From JBHOQX01 sp042408595 (lineage in GTDB: Bacteria > Chloroflexota > Chloroflexia > Chloroflexales > Roseiflexaceae): 64,000 nt of DNA. A program made the translations under genes and the position numbers. Positions 18,374 to 26,702 of the stretch are shown in pieces (positions within the stretch are counted from its first letter, which is position 1; every line of letters starts with the position of its first letter). Location: the NCBI GenBank assembly GCA_042408595.1, contig JBHOQX010000129.1, forward strand, positions 76,999-140,998, read 5' to 3'. Under the pieces are notes generated by a model, which saw nothing but the letters and a program-made list of their open reading frames with translations, searched no databases and was not told the DNA's origin.

Positions 18374-19033
18374 ATGAATCAGTTAATCGCGCTCAAGGGC
18401 GGCAAGGACGGGCTCCGGCTCCAGCTCGACGAGGGGGCCGGGTGGGAGGAGCTGCTCGGCGCGCTGCGGCAGCAGCTCGGCCAGGGGGCGAATTTCTACA
18501 ACGGCGCGCAGGTGATTGTGGACATCGGCGGGCGCGGGCTGAGCGACGGGCAGCTTGCGGCGCTGCTGGACTTGATGCGCGAGCACGGTCTGAAGCCCGA
18601 ATCGCTCGCCTCGACCGCGCGGGCCAGCCGCGACGCCGCCCGCGGCGCTGGGGTGGCAGCCCGCCCTGTGGCGCGGCCCGCTGCCGGAGCCGATGAGCGC
18701 GCCGAGGCAAGTTTCGTCTGGCGCACCATCCGCTCCGGCCAGGTCGTGCGGCATCCAGGGCATGTCACCGTGCTTGGCGATGTGAACGCCGGAGGCGAGG
18801 TGATCGCGGGCGGGAGCGTCGTCGTCTGGGGGCGGCTGCGCGGCACGGTGCACGCTGGCGCGCTCGGCGACCGCAGCGCGGTGATCTGTGCGCTGGAGCT
18901 CGCGCCCATGCAGCTCCGTATCGCCGACCTGATCGCCCGCACGCCGGAAGGCGAGGCGGCCGGCTTTCCCGAGGTCGCCCGCGTGGACGGTGACCATATC
19001 AGCGTCGAGGCATGGGAATCGTACCGCAGGTAG
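18374..19033 (+). CDS. minC: Septum site-determining protein MinC
   Basis: 219 residues from ATG at 18374 (a GTG at 18359 adds five). N-domain: LIALKGGKDGLRLQLDEG, then a Gly/Ala/Arg linker (~85-115), and the C-terminal beta-helix with RSGQVVRHPGHVTVLGDVN, GGEVIAGGSVVVWGRLRG, HAGALGDRSAVICAL, ELAPMQLRIAD, all characteristic of MinC. It inhibits FtsZ assembly away from mid-cell as a MinCD copolymer. No ribosome site is obvious before either start. It is separated from minD by 142 bp holding paired repeat arms. Confidence 0.92.
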   Translation: MNQLIALKGGKDGLRLQLDEGAGWEELLGALRQQLGQGANFYNGAQVIVDIGGRGLSDGQLAALLDLMREHGLKPESLASTARASRDAARGAGVAARPVARPAAGADERAEASFVWRTIRSGQVVRHPGHVTVLGDVNAGGEVIAGGSVVVWGRLRGTVHAGALGDRSAVICALELAPMQLRIADLIARTPEGEAAGFPEVARVDGDHISVEAWESYRR

Positions 19034-19163
19034 TGCCGAGCTCAGCGTTCAGCATCAGACAGCTTCGTACAGGGCGTACCGCAGGTCGTTCACAGTGATG
19101 GCTCAGAGGCGCGGGGTATGCCACCGCCATTTTGAACGTTGAGCCATCCACTCTGAACGCTCC
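19033..19163 (+). repeat. Paired short-period repeat arms between minC and minD
   Basis: Left arm begins at the minC stop and carries GCTCAGC/GTTCAGC-type 7-mers. The right arm (19131-19163) has the reverse complement type (GAACGTTGAGC ... CTGAACGCTCC). GCGTTCAG is shared between the arms in opposite orientation. The right arm ends 12 nt before the minD start. Confidence 0.6.
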
Positions 19164-19175
19164 AAAGGGGGGCGT

Positions 19176-19988
19176 ATGACGCGGGTGATCACCGTCACAT
19201 CCGGCAAGGGCGGTGTTGGCAAGACGACCACGACCGCCAATTTGGGCACTGCGCTGGCCATGCAGGGCTTGAAGGTCGCGGTCGTGGATGCCGACATCGG
19301 CCTGCGCAACCTGGATATCGTGATGGGCCTGGAGAATCGGATCGTCTACGATCTGGTGGATGTGGTTGAAGGGCGCGCGCGGCTGCGCCAGGCCCTGGTT
19401 CGCGACAAGCGTTTCCCCGACCTCTGCCTGCTGCCTGCGGCCCAGACCCGCGACAAGGACGCAGTGAGCCGCGATGATATGATCGCCCTCTGCAACCAAC
19501 TCCGCGCAGAATTCGACTACACCTTGATCGACTGCCCCGCCGGGATTGAGGCCGGCTTCCGCAACGCGATCGCCGGGGCCGATGAGGTGCTGATCGTCAC
19601 CACGCCGGAGGTCTCCGCCGTGCGCGACGCCGACCGGATCATCGGGCTGACCGAAGCGTTCGAGAAGGGCCACCCGCGCCTGATCCTCAACCGCCTCAAG
19701 CCCGGGATGGTCAACCGCGGCGAGATGATGAGCGTCGCGGATGTGCTCCAGATCCTGGCGATCGACCTGGTCGGCGTGGTGCCGGACGACGAGCGGATCG
19801 TGACGGCGACCAACCGCGGCGAGGTGGCCGTGCTCGACCCGACCTCGCTTGCGGGGCGGGCCTTCGCCGACATCGCCCGGCGGCTGACCGGCGAGCAGGT
19901 GCCGTTCATGGCGCTGGAGGAGAATGTTTCGTTCTTCGACCGCCTGGCCAGTATGTTCGGGCGCCGGCCGCGCGGGAGCGAGCGGTGA
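19176..19988 (+). CDS. minD: Septum site-determining ATPase MinD
   Basis: 270 residues. Deviant Walker A SGKGGVGKTTTTANLG, switch I DADIGLRNLDIVMGLENR, Walker B-like DYTLIDCPAGIEAG. The C-terminal amphipathic helix (SFFDRLASMFGRR) is the membrane-targeting sequence. It recruits MinC and is displaced by MinE. The start is preceded by a G-rich site (AAAGGGGGGCGT). It is followed within 4 bp by the octamer tract at 19992. Confidence 0.95.
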   Translation: MTRVITVTSGKGGVGKTTTTANLGTALAMQGLKVAVVDADIGLRNLDIVMGLENRIVYDLVDVVEGRARLRQALVRDKRFPDLCLLPAAQTRDKDAVSRDDMIALCNQLRAEFDYTLIDCPAGIEAGFRNAIAGADEVLIVTTPEVSAVRDADRIIGLTEAFEKGHPRLILNRLKPGMVNRGEMMSVADVLQILAIDLVGVVPDDERIVTATNRGEVAVLDPTSLAGRAFADIARRLTGEQVPFMALEENVSFFDRLASMFGRRPRGSER

Positions 19989-19991
19989 GAT

Positions 19992-20031
19992 GATGACACG
20001 CTGACGTGATGACCTGATGACACGGTGAGAT
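19992..20031 (+). repeat. Five consecutive 8-mers after minD
   Basis: GATGACAC, GCTGACGT, GATGACCT, GATGACAC, GGTGAGAT in exact 8-nt register, starting 4 nt after the minD stop. Consensus GRTGACNN. Confidence 0.8.
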
Positions 20032-20079
20032 GGCGAAGTGTATGGCATCCGCCCCGCTCGTTCGCTGCCCAATCGTGCA

Positions 20080-20107
20080 CCGTCCGCCGTCTGCGATCCG
20101 CGATCTG
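20080..20107 (+). repeat. Four consecutive 7-mers before minE
   Basis: CCGTCCG, CCGTCTG, CGATCCG, CGATCTG in exact register, 10 nt before the AAGGGGAG ribosome site of minE. Confidence 0.8.
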
Positions 20108-20129
20108 CAAAGCGTAAGGGGAGACGCGC

Positions 20130-20387
20130 GTGAGCTTTTTTCAGAACCTCTTCGGGCGCAAGGAACGCAGCTCGGACGTCGCGCGCGACCGGCTGCTGAC
20201 GGTGCTCGTCAACGACCGGGTGAAGCTGACGCCCGACATGATGGAGCAGATGAAGCAGGAGCTGGCCGCCGTGATCGCGCGCTACGTACCCCAGGCCGAC
20301 CCCGATGCGATCGAAGTGACGCTCTTCCGCGGCGAATCGGTGGATTACCTCAAAGCCGATGTGCCGCTGCGCCGGAGCGCGAGCTAA
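20130..20387 (+). CDS. minE: Cell division topological specificity factor MinE
   Basis: 85 residues from GTG with AAGGGGAG upstream. N-terminal membrane-binding and anti-MinCD helix SFFQNLFGRKERSSDVARDRL, then the dimerisation domain LTPDMMEQMKQELAAVIARY and IEVTLFRGESVDYLKADVPL. Length is normal. It completes minCDE and gives Min pattern formation, here spaced from minD by 141 bp of repeats rather than overlapping it. Confidence 0.93.
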   Translation: MSFFQNLFGRKERSSDVARDRLLTVLVNDRVKLTPDMMEQMKQELAAVIARYVPQADPDAIEVTLFRGESVDYLKADVPLRRSAS

Positions 20388-20432
20388 CCCGATTGTCATC
20401 CGCGGGGTGCTGCACGCGAGGAGGCTTCGCGG

Positions 20433-20438
20433 TATAAT
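20433..20438 (+). promoter_or_regulatory. TATAAT promoter upstream of the AI-2E permease gene
   Basis: CGCGG-TATAAT, about 28 nt before the first possible ATG (20466) and 73 nt before the preferred one (20511). Confidence 0.55.
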
Positions 20439-20510
20439 ACCCGGAACGGCGCGCGCCGCGGGTCAATGGGGCTCGCGCGGGATGCGCCGCCAGTAGCCGG
20501 GAACCGCGTT

Positions 20511-21722
20511 ATGAGCGTTGCGCCTCAGCCGATCCGCCTCTCGCCCACAGGCAAGTTCATCACGGTTGTCGTCATCATCGCGCTTGCCGTCCTGCTGCTT
20601 GTGAACGTCCAATCGATCCTCAGCCCGTTCATCGCCGCCGCGATTTTCTCCTACCTGTTCAACCCGCTGATCTCCTGGCTGAACCGCCGCACCGGCGTGC
20701 ATCGCGCCGTCTGGATTTTTGCGCTGTACGGGCTGATCGGCCTGTTGCTCTACTGGCTGGTGCACTTTCTGGTGCCGATCATCACGCAGCAGTACGCCGA
20801 CCTGACGAGCCAGATCCCGGCGATCTTCGATACGATCGCCCGCCAGATCCAGGCGCAGCCGCGCGACGATCCGTTTGGCATCGGCGTCGATCTCGGCCGG
20901 ATCGAGGAGGAGTTGCTCGGCTTTGCCAGCGAGATCGGCCGCCGCATCCCCGAAACCGTGCCCCACCTGGTCTTCTCGGCGGTTGAGACGATCCTCTTAT
21001 TCGTCACCTTCCTGCTTGTGACGTTCTACGGCCTGTTGCGCGGCCCGGAGATCGTCGAGTCGATCTACCAACTGGTGCCGGCGCCCTACCAGGCCGAGAT
21101 TCGCGGCCTCGGCGGGCAGATCGACCGCATCCTCTCCGGCTATGTCCGCGGCACGCTGCTGCTCATCCCGATCATGGCGTTTCTGACGTATATCGTGCTG
21201 CGCTTCCTTGGGGTGCGCTATGCGTTGGTGATCGCCATCGCCACCGGCGTTCTGGAGACCATCCCGCTGATCGGGCCCTGGACAGCGGCGGGGATCGCCA
21301 TGGCGGTCGCGTTTTTCCAGGGGGTGACGCCGTTCGGCTGGTCGCCGCTGACGCTGGTGGTGGTGGTCGGGATCTGCTATTTTGTCCTGCGGATGCTGGA
21401 GGACAATTTCATCATCCCCTATGTGGTCGGCCACGCGGTGGAGATGCACCCCGTGCTGGTGATCTTCGCGATCCTGTCAGGCGGAGCCTTGGCCGGCCCG
21501 TTTGGCCTGCTGGTCGCGATTCCGGTGGCGGCGATCGTGCAGTTGCTGCTGCGCTACTGCTACCGCAAGCTGGTGGACGCGCCGCCGGACCTCGCGCCGC
21601 CGCCCGCCCCGCCTGTCGCAGAGGCCGAGCCGGCGCTAGAGCGCCCCGTGGAGCGCTCCCCGGAGCTCGCCGGCAGCCGCACAACGCCGCTGGCCCCCCG
21701 TGGCGAGCAGCAGCGCACGTAA
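20511..21722 (+). CDS. AI-2E family transporter (PerM/UPF0118 permease)
   Basis: 403 residues from ATG at 20511; an in-frame ATG at 20466 would add 15. Eight predicted helices in the family's layout: two N-terminal helices (VVIIALAVLLLV, WIFALYGLIGLLLYW), a large external amphipathic region, then ILLFVTFLLVTFYGLLRG and the C-terminal block with LETIPLIGPWTAAGIAMAV and MLEDNFIIPYVVGHAVEMHPVLVIFAILSGG split by helices. The D-N-F-I-I-P and E-M-H-P motifs are diagnostic. Members are proton/sodium-driven exporters or autoinducer permeases; substrate is unknown here. The C-terminal 55 residues are Pro/Glu-rich and cytoplasmic. Confidence 0.88.
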   Translation: MSVAPQPIRLSPTGKFITVVVIIALAVLLLVNVQSILSPFIAAAIFSYLFNPLISWLNRRTGVHRAVWIFALYGLIGLLLYWLVHFLVPIITQQYADLTSQIPAIFDTIARQIQAQPRDDPFGIGVDLGRIEEELLGFASEIGRRIPETVPHLVFSAVETILLFVTFLLVTFYGLLRGPEIVESIYQLVPAPYQAEIRGLGGQIDRILSGYVRGTLLLIPIMAFLTYIVLRFLGVRYALVIAIATGVLETIPLIGPWTAAGIAMAVAFFQGVTPFGWSPLTLVVVVGICYFVLRMLEDNFIIPYVVGHAVEMHPVLVIFAILSGGALAGPFGLLVAIPVAAIVQLLLRYCYRKLVDAPPDLAPPPAPPVAEAEPALERPVERSPELAGSRTTPLAPRGEQQRT

Positions 21723-21750
21723 GAAGCGACGACGGACGAACGCTGACTAT

Positions 21751-21778
21751 GCCTGTGCGAACGTGATCGCACAGGCAA
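21751..21778 (+). terminator. Hairpin after the AI-2E permease gene
   Basis: 11-bp perfect stem TGCCTGTGCGA / TCGCACAGGCA with a 6-nt loop, 28 nt after the stop. No U-run. A short 7-mer arm lies before it (21730-21748) and a matching inverse arm at 21941-21967. Confidence 0.5.
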
Positions 21779-21888
21779 CAATTGATGTCTCCCTTTGATG
21801 ATAGACATCCGTACTGTAGAGCGTTGTGCCGGTTCTTATGAACTCAAAGCGGCGATGAAGCTGCGGATGTCATTCGACATTTGAACGA

Positions 21889-21921
21889 TCCCCAAACATC
21901 TATCGTAGTCCTATTTGGGGA
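21889..21921 (-). terminator. Hairpin downstream of fabI
   Basis: TCCCCAAA / TTTGGGGA, 8-bp stem with a 17-nt loop, about 55 nt past the fabI stop on the minus strand. Confidence 0.4.
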
Positions 21922-21974
21922 TGGCTATAGTCGTGCCTGCTCGTCTACCGTCCATCGTCGTCTCTCCAGCGCCC

Positions 21975-22754
21975 CTACTCCGGCAGCGTGACCGACACAT
22001 TGCGGAAGCCGGCATCCACGTAGAGCAGCTCGCCCGTCACCCCGCTCGCCAGGTCGCTGCACAGGAACACCGCCGCTTTGCCGACATCCTCGATCGTGAC
22101 GTTGCGCCGCAGCGGCGCAACATCGGCGAACTGCTTGTGTAGCGTACGAAAGCCGGCGATACCGCTGGCGGAGAGGGTGCGGACCGGCCCGGCGCTGATC
22201 GCGTTGACACGGATGCCACGCGGCCCCAGGTCATTCGCCAGATAGCGCACGCTGGCCTCCAGCGCGGCCTTGGCCACGCCCATGACGTTGTAGTTCTGCG
22301 CCACCTGCTGGCTGCCGTGGTAGGTCAGCGTCACAATCGACGCGCCGGGAGCCAGAAAGTCGTCCGCCGCTTTGACCAGCGCGGTGAGCGAGTAGGCGCT
22401 GATGTCGAGCGCGAGCGCGAAGCCGGCGCGGGTAACTTTCATGTACGGGCCGTTCAGCTCCTCGCGGTTGGCGAAGGCGACGGCGTGGATGAGAAGATCG
22501 ATCGTGCCGAAGGTGTCCCGCGCCTGGGCCATAAACGCCGCGATCTCCTCATCGCTCTGGACGTTGCACGGCGCGATCAGCTTCGCGTCCAGGCTCTCGG
22601 CCAACGGGCGGACACGCCGCTCGAGCGCCTCTCCCAGATAGTTGAAGCCGAGCGTCGCGCCCTGCGCATGGAGCGCCTGCGCGATGCCCCAGGCGATCGA
22701 GTGGTCGTTCGCCAGGCCGAAGATCAGCCCTTTTTTGCCGTCGAGCAGACCCAT
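21975..22754 (-). CDS. fabI: NADH-dependent enoyl-[acyl-carrier-protein] reductase
   Basis: 259 residues. FabI-type SDR: LLDGKKGLIFGLANDHSIAW dinucleotide loop (G-x-x-N-x-x-S-I-A-W is diagnostic of FabI), AVAFANREELNGPY, catalytic Tyr and Lys in NYNVMGVAKAALEAS (Y-x6-K), and VNAISAGPVRTLSASGI substrate loop. It reduces trans-2-enoyl-ACP in fatty acid elongation and is the triclosan target. GGAGTGAACC precedes the start. A minus-strand promoter lies at 22798. Single-gene unit. Confidence 0.93.
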   Translation of the reverse strand: MGLLDGKKGLIFGLANDHSIAWGIAQALHAQGATLGFNYLGEALERRVRPLAESLDAKLIAPCNVQSDEEIAAFMAQARDTFGTIDLLIHAVAFANREELNGPYMKVTRAGFALALDISAYSLTALVKAADDFLAPGASIVTLTYHGSQQVAQNYNVMGVAKAALEASVRYLANDLGPRGIRVNAISAGPVRTLSASGIAGFRTLHKQFADVAPLRRNVTIEDVGKAAVFLCSDLASGVTGELLYVDAGFRNVSVTLPE

Positions 22755-22797
22755 GGTTCACTCCTGTCGTGCTATTGGCCGCGTGGGAACGGGCGCT

Positions 22798-22803
22798 ATC
22801 ATA
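22798..22803 (-). promoter_or_regulatory. -10 element (GTG-TATGAT) for fabI
   Basis: Minus strand GGGTG-TATGAT, 44 nt upstream of the fabI start. Confidence 0.45.
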
Positions 22804-22874
22804 CACCCGAACCGGCGAATCGTAAACTGTGAGGCGGGCGACCGCCGAGCCGGTGTGTGGTCGTCCGCCGCGTG

Positions 22875-24362
22875 TCACTCGCCCGGACCGGCACGTATCT
22901 CTGTCAGCGCCCAGGCCGCCGCCGCGAGCAGCGTCGTGTCCGCGTCGGTTGCGCCGATCTCCGCCAGCGCCTGAGCCACGCTGCTGAGGACCGAGGGCTG
23001 CTCGCCGAGCGCCGAGCGCTGAGTCCGGTGCTCGCTGCGTTGATGCTGGGTTCCGGGTTCTAGCTCCTGGCTGCGGGATTCGTGCTTCTGGCGGCTGGCC
23101 CCTGACTCCTGGCCGCTGGATTCGTGCTTCTGGCGCCCGACCTCCCACAGCGGCCCGCGCGCCCGCGGCACCTCGCCCCAGCCGTAGCGCGTGGCGAGAA
23201 AGCGAATGTACCCGCGCGCGGCGCGGTCGAGCGTGTGCTCCTGCGCCACGTAGGCCCGCGCCGCCGTCCCCATCGCCGCGGCGACCTCCGGGCGGCGAGC
23301 GAGCAGCCGGCAGTAGGCAACGATCAGCTCCTCCTCCGCCGGGCCGATGTCGACCTGGGCCGCGACGCCGGGCGGCAGCTCGGTGAACGAGCCGCTGGCG
23401 CTCACCAGCGTCGGGCGGGCGGCGCCGAGCAGCCGCAGCAGGCTGGCCGATGTCTCCCCCGCCGTCGGGTGGCGCAGGTTCAGGCAGATGTCTGCCGCGG
23501 CCACGTAGTCCTCGAACGTCGCGCGCTCGACATACCCGGTGATCGTTACCGCCTCCGCCAGGCCGGCGCGGGCGATGGCGGTGCGGGCATTGTAGCTGGG
23601 CGAGATGCTGCCGACCAGCAGATAGCGCGCGTCGAACTCCTCGCGGAGGGTGCGTAGCGCGCGCAGAATCACCTCCAGCCGCTTGTAGGGGTTGATATGG
23701 CCGAACGAGGCGAGCAGCAGCGCGTCGCGCGGCAGCCCGAGCCGGGTGCGCGCCTCGTCGCGGGGGATGGCGGGCGGGAGGGGTACGCCCATCGGCACGA
23801 GCGCTGCGGGCAGGCCGGGGCGCAGCGCCGTCGCCCGCTCCAGCACGTAGCGGCTATGGGCGATCAGGCCATCCGCCGCAGCGATCACCTCCTCCGAGAA
23901 GGGGAACTCGAACGCCGCCGGGGTGAAGCGCCCGTGCAGCATCAGGTTCGCCACGCGCTCGCCCTCCGGCCCGTAGCGTCGGGCCGCCTCGGCGCGGTAG
24001 CCGTCCACGTCGCGCCGCACGACCGCCGCGTAGTTCAGGAAAAAGTGGTGCAGCACGAAGTCATGCAGCACGAGCACGCCGGGCAGGCGTTGCATCGCGC
24101 GCCAGATCGCAGCATGCACCGGGCTGTTGCCCATGTGATAAAGAAGGGCGTCGAACGGGCGCCGGCGCTGGTCGCGCTCCAGCCGCCGGATCGGGCGGAG
24201 CTCCAAATGATGGCGGATGTGTGGGTTCGTCGGGTGCAGGCCGTCGTCCAGGTACACCGTCAGGTCGGCGTACTGGCCGAGGTACGGCAGCAATTCCTCG
24301 CTATAGTCCGAGATGCCGGACGGCGCGGGGTTCACCGGGCTGAGGTAGGCGATCCGCTTCAC
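22875..24362 (-). CDS. GT4-family glycosyltransferase with repeat-encoded C-terminal insert
   Basis: 495 residues from GTG at 24362. GT-B fold: N-terminal IAYLSPVNPAPSGISDYSEE, mid GVLVLHDFVLHHFF, C-domain LLLASFGHINPYKRLEVILR, GYVERATFEDYVAAADI and LRHPTAGETSASLLRLLGAARP (E-x7-E-like donor motif). It probably adds a hexose to a lipid or surface glycan. Residues ~411-458 are a low-complexity stretch rich in Gln/Glu/His/Ser encoded by the 7-nt repeats at 23004-23131; sequence similar to family C-termini resumes after it. The start codon directly follows another 7-mer tract and no ribosome site is seen. Confidence 0.8.
   Translation of the reverse strand: MKRIAYLSPVNPAPSGISDYSEELLPYLGQYADLTVYLDDGLHPTNPHIRHHLELRPIRRLERDQRRRPFDALLYHMGNSPVHAAIWRAMQRLPGVLVLHDFVLHHFFLNYAAVVRRDVDGYRAEAARRYGPEGERVANLMLHGRFTPAAFEFPFSEEVIAAADGLIAHSRYVLERATALRPGLPAALVPMGVPLPPAIPRDEARTRLGLPRDALLLASFGHINPYKRLEVILRALRTLREEFDARYLLVGSISPSYNARTAIARAGLAEAVTITGYVERATFEDYVAAADICLNLRHPTAGETSASLLRLLGAARPTLVSASGSFTELPPGVAAQVDIGPAEEELIVAYCRLLARRPEVAAAMGTAARAYVAQEHTLDRAARGYIRFLATRYGWGEVPRARGPLWEVGRQKHESSGQESGASRQKHESRSQELEPGTQHQRSEHRTQRSALGEQPSVLSSVAQALAEIGATDADTTLLAAAAWALTEIRAGPGE
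23004..23131. repeat. 7-nt repeat array inside the GT4 gene
   Basis: GCCGAGC, GCCGAGC, GCTGAGT at 23004-23024, then twelve contiguous 7-mers at 23048-23131 (GGGTTCC, GGGTTCT, AGCTCCT, GGCTGCG, GGATTCG, TGCTTCT, GGCGGCT, GGCCCCT, GACTCCT, GGCCGCT, GGATTCG, TGCTTCT). Twelve units = 84 nt = 28 codons, so frame is kept. A GGATTCG-TGCTTCT pair recurs 42 nt apart. Confidence 0.85.
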
Positions 24363-24364
24363 AC

Positions 24365-24385
24365 GTTCAACGTTCAGCGTTCAGC
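24365..24385. repeat. Three 7-mers abutting the GT4 start codon
   Basis: GTTCAAC, GTTCAGC, GTTCAGC. On the coding (minus) strand they lie 2 nt before GTG, where a ribosome site would be expected. Confidence 0.75.
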
Positions 24386-24516
24386 GGCTGTCGGCAACGC
24401 TGGTGGCGGGGGCGTTGGGGACAGCGGCCCCCACGAGTCGTGGCGGGCGGGGCCCTCCGCTCCTCCCTGGATAGACAGCGGGTCAGAGTTCGACGTCCGG
24501 AACGCACCTGGCCCAA

Positions 24517-24987
24517 TCAGTCGAATGCGGCCTCCTGCCGGCCACCGAGCGCGTCGTGCAGCATGCGGACGCAACGCGGCATGAGCGGCGGCAGGGCGGC
24601 TGGCGGGAAGAACGCCACGTCCAGAAACTCGTGATGGTCGGCGGCGAGCTGCCCGCCGAGCACCTCACAGGTGAAAAAGGCGGCGACGATCTGTGCCTGG
24701 TCGCCGTTCGGGTAGGTCCATTCGAAGTCGTGACCGGTGTACAGCCCGATCAGACGGGTGACGCGCACCGAGAGGCCGGTCTCCTCGCGTACTTCGCGCA
24801 CCAGCGTGCGAGCCGGCGTCTCGCCAAGCTGCACGACCCCCGATGGTGGCGCCCACAGCATAACATCCGCGCGGCGGCCCAGAAGGACATGCCCCTGCGC
24901 GTTGCGAATAAAAGCACTCGCCGTGAGTTGCAGCAGCCGCTGCGGGCCGACGTAGCTGCGCAGCCAGCGGGTGTAGTTGATCGTCAT
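24517..24987 (-). CDS. NUDIX hydrolase
   Basis: 156 residues from ATG at 24987, with GGAG 8 nt upstream; a GTG two codons earlier is possible. The Nudix box is complete: G(VVQLG)E(TPARTLV)REVREETGL, with the metal-binding Glu residues. ASAFIRNAQGHVLLGRR is the usual first strand. Downstream VTRLIGLYTGHDFEW and QIVAAFFTCEV resemble members acting on nucleoside diphosphate-X compounds. Substrate not deducible. Single-gene unit with its own promoter at 25020. Confidence 0.85.
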   Translation of the reverse strand: MTINYTRWLRSYVGPQRLLQLTASAFIRNAQGHVLLGRRADVMLWAPPSGVVQLGETPARTLVREVREETGLSVRVTRLIGLYTGHDFEWTYPNGDQAQIVAAFFTCEVLGGQLAADHHEFLDVAFFPPAALPPLMPRCVRMLHDALGGRQEAAFD

Positions 24988-25019
24988 CAGCACATCTCCG
25001 GAGCGAGTTCCGGGAGCGC

Positions 25020-25025
25020 ATTATA
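25020..25025 (-). promoter_or_regulatory. Extended -10 (TGG-TATAAT) for the NUDIX gene
   Basis: Minus strand GATGG-TATAAT, 33 nt upstream of the ATG at 24987. Confidence 0.6.
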
Positions 25026-25105
25026 CCATCGAACGGCGCGCCGGCTTCGCGCGCTCGCTCCGCTGGCCGGGCCGATTGTCGCCGCGCCCACCGCCGCTTT
25101 GTCAC

Positions 25106-25134
25106 TTGCGCCATCTCCGGCTCGCGGCTATACT
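25106..25134 (+). promoter_or_regulatory. Promoter for the aminotransferase gene (TTGCGC-17-TATACT)
   Basis: One of the few places with a plausible -35: TTGCGC at 25106, 17-bp spacer, TATACT at 25129. Confidence 0.45.
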
Positions 25135-25184
25135 GCCGGCCTGCAGGGGTGCGGCGCCGCGCCCGCTGGAGAGGATACATCGCC

Positions 25185-26432
25185 ATGACACGCCAGACCG
25201 CCGCGACGCCCTGGGACGCGTGCTTCGCCCTGGCGACCGACGCGCTGACCAGTTCCGCCATCCGTGAGTTGCTGAAGGTCACCGAGCAGCCGGGCACGAT
25301 CTCCTTTGCCGGCGGGCTGCCGGCCCCCGAGTGCTTTCCAGCGGAGGAGATCGCCGTCGCCGCCGAGCGGCTGCTGGCCCGCGAGCCGGCCCGCGTGCTG
25401 CAGTACGGCCCGACCGAGGGCTTCCCGCCGCTGCGTGCGTTCGTCGCCGAGTTGATGGCCGCGCGCGGCGCGCCGGTCGCCGCCGATGGTGTGCTGCTCA
25501 CCAGCGGCTCGCAGCAAGGGCTCGACCTGCTCGCCAAGCTGCTGATCGACCCGGGCGCGCCGGTGCTGGTCGAAGACCCAACCTACGTCGGCGCCCTCCA
25601 GGCCTTCCGCCCCTATCGCCCGCGCTTCGTCCCGCTGCCGATGGACGCTGGCGGCCTGCGCCTGGACGCGCTGGAGCGCGCCCTGGCCGAGCTGGCGCGC
25701 GCCGGAACGCCGCCGCGCTTTCTGTACACCGTCGCGTCGTTCCAGAACCCGACCGGGGTGACGCTGGCCGGCGAGCGCCGCCCGGCGCTGCTGGATATCG
25801 CCGCCGCGCACGGCCTCCCGATCATCGAGGACGACCCGTATGGCGAGTTGCGCTACAGCGGCGCGCCTGCGCCGACCCTGCTGGCGCTCGACATCGCCCG
25901 CCACGGCAAGCCGCACCTGGTCACCTATCTCAGCACTTTCTCCAAGCTGCTCGCCCCCGGCCTGCGCGTCGCCTGGGCGATCGCGCCGGAGCCGGTGCGC
26001 CATCGGATGGTCCAGGCCAAGCAGGGGCTTGACCTGCATACCGGCTCGCTGGCGCAGGCGATCGCCTACGAAGCCTGCCGCGATGGGCTGCTGGAACGGC
26101 ACCTGCCGCGCATCCGCGCGACCTACGCCGCCCGGCGCGACGCGATGCTTGCCGCCCTGCGGCGCGAGATGCCGCCCGGTGTACGCTGGACCGAGCCGGA
26201 CGGCGGGATGTTTCTGTGGCTCACGCTTCCGTTGGGGGAGAGCGCCACAGCGCTGTTCGAGCGTGCGCTCAGCCAGCAGGTGGCGTTCGTGCCGGGGTCG
26301 TCGTTCTTCGCCTGCGGCGGCGGCGAGAACACCTTCCGCCTGAACTTCTCCTTCTCCCCGCCCCCGACGATCGATGAGGGGGTACGGCGGCTGGCGCTGG
26401 CGATGACGCAGTCCGCGACGCAGGACGAATGA
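25185..26432 (+). CDS. PLP-dependent aminotransferase (2-aminoadipate/LysN-like, class I/II)
   Basis: 415 residues from ATG at 25185 with GGAGAGG upstream; an earlier frame start lacks support. Fold type I: ISFAGGLPAPECFP, LQYGPTEGFPPLR, LLTSGSQQGLDLLAKLL (PLP phosphate loop), ASFQNPTGVTL, IIEDDPYGELRY and the Schiff-base lysine in TFSKLLAPGLRVAW. These are hallmarks of the LysN/2-aminoadipate and aromatic aminotransferase subgroup related to MocR C-domains. The exact amino acid is uncertain. Single gene, followed by a 780-bp spacer. Confidence 0.88.
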   Translation: MTRQTAATPWDACFALATDALTSSAIRELLKVTEQPGTISFAGGLPAPECFPAEEIAVAAERLLAREPARVLQYGPTEGFPPLRAFVAELMAARGAPVAADGVLLTSGSQQGLDLLAKLLIDPGAPVLVEDPTYVGALQAFRPYRPRFVPLPMDAGGLRLDALERALAELARAGTPPRFLYTVASFQNPTGVTLAGERRPALLDIAAAHGLPIIEDDPYGELRYSGAPAPTLLALDIARHGKPHLVTYLSTFSKLLAPGLRVAWAIAPEPVRHRMVQAKQGLDLHTGSLAQAIAYEACRDGLLERHLPRIRATYAARRDAMLAALRREMPPGVRWTEPDGGMFLWLTLPLGESATALFERALSQQVAFVPGSSFFACGGGENTFRLNFSFSPPPTIDEGVRRLALAMTQSATQDE

Positions 26433-26557
26433 CGAAGGCCGCAGGCCGACTGTGCGATCGATGGGCGGGCGGCCCCGTGGCGGCGAGCGCCCGCGATGCT
26501 ACGTTCCGCTGAAGACGCGCAGCAGGACAGTCAGTGGCCGCCTGAGACAGGAATGTG

Positions 26558-26576
26558 TGGAGGGCTGCGCCCTCCA
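26558..26576 (+). terminator. Hairpin after the aminotransferase gene
   Basis: TGGAGGGC-TGC-GCCCTCCA, followed by GGATTTTG. The same inner stem recurs at 52798-52814. Confidence 0.4.
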
Positions 26577-26654
26577 GGATTTTGTAGTCGCATCCTGAGC
26601 GAGCAGTTTTGGGACGAGGGGACGAAATGACACCGGCCGTTCCCACGCCGCTAC

Positions 26655-26690
26655 GCCCCGCGCGAGCTTCTCCGCGGGGCTTTCTTTTTT
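26655..26690 (+). terminator. Intrinsic terminator with strong T-run
   Basis: GCCCCGCG / CGCGGGGC 8-bp stem (26655-26662 / 26673-26680), then TTTCTTTTTT. It is 220 bp past the aminotransferase stop and 13 bp before a promoter, so it could end a small RNA or act as an attenuator. Confidence 0.75.
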
Positions 26691-26702
26691 GTCACCACAT
26701 AC

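Noticed and set aside
26558..26690. T-box or SAM riboswitch before the importer block
   Set aside because: The conserved T-box sequence and the SAM-I core are absent; only simple hairpins are seen.
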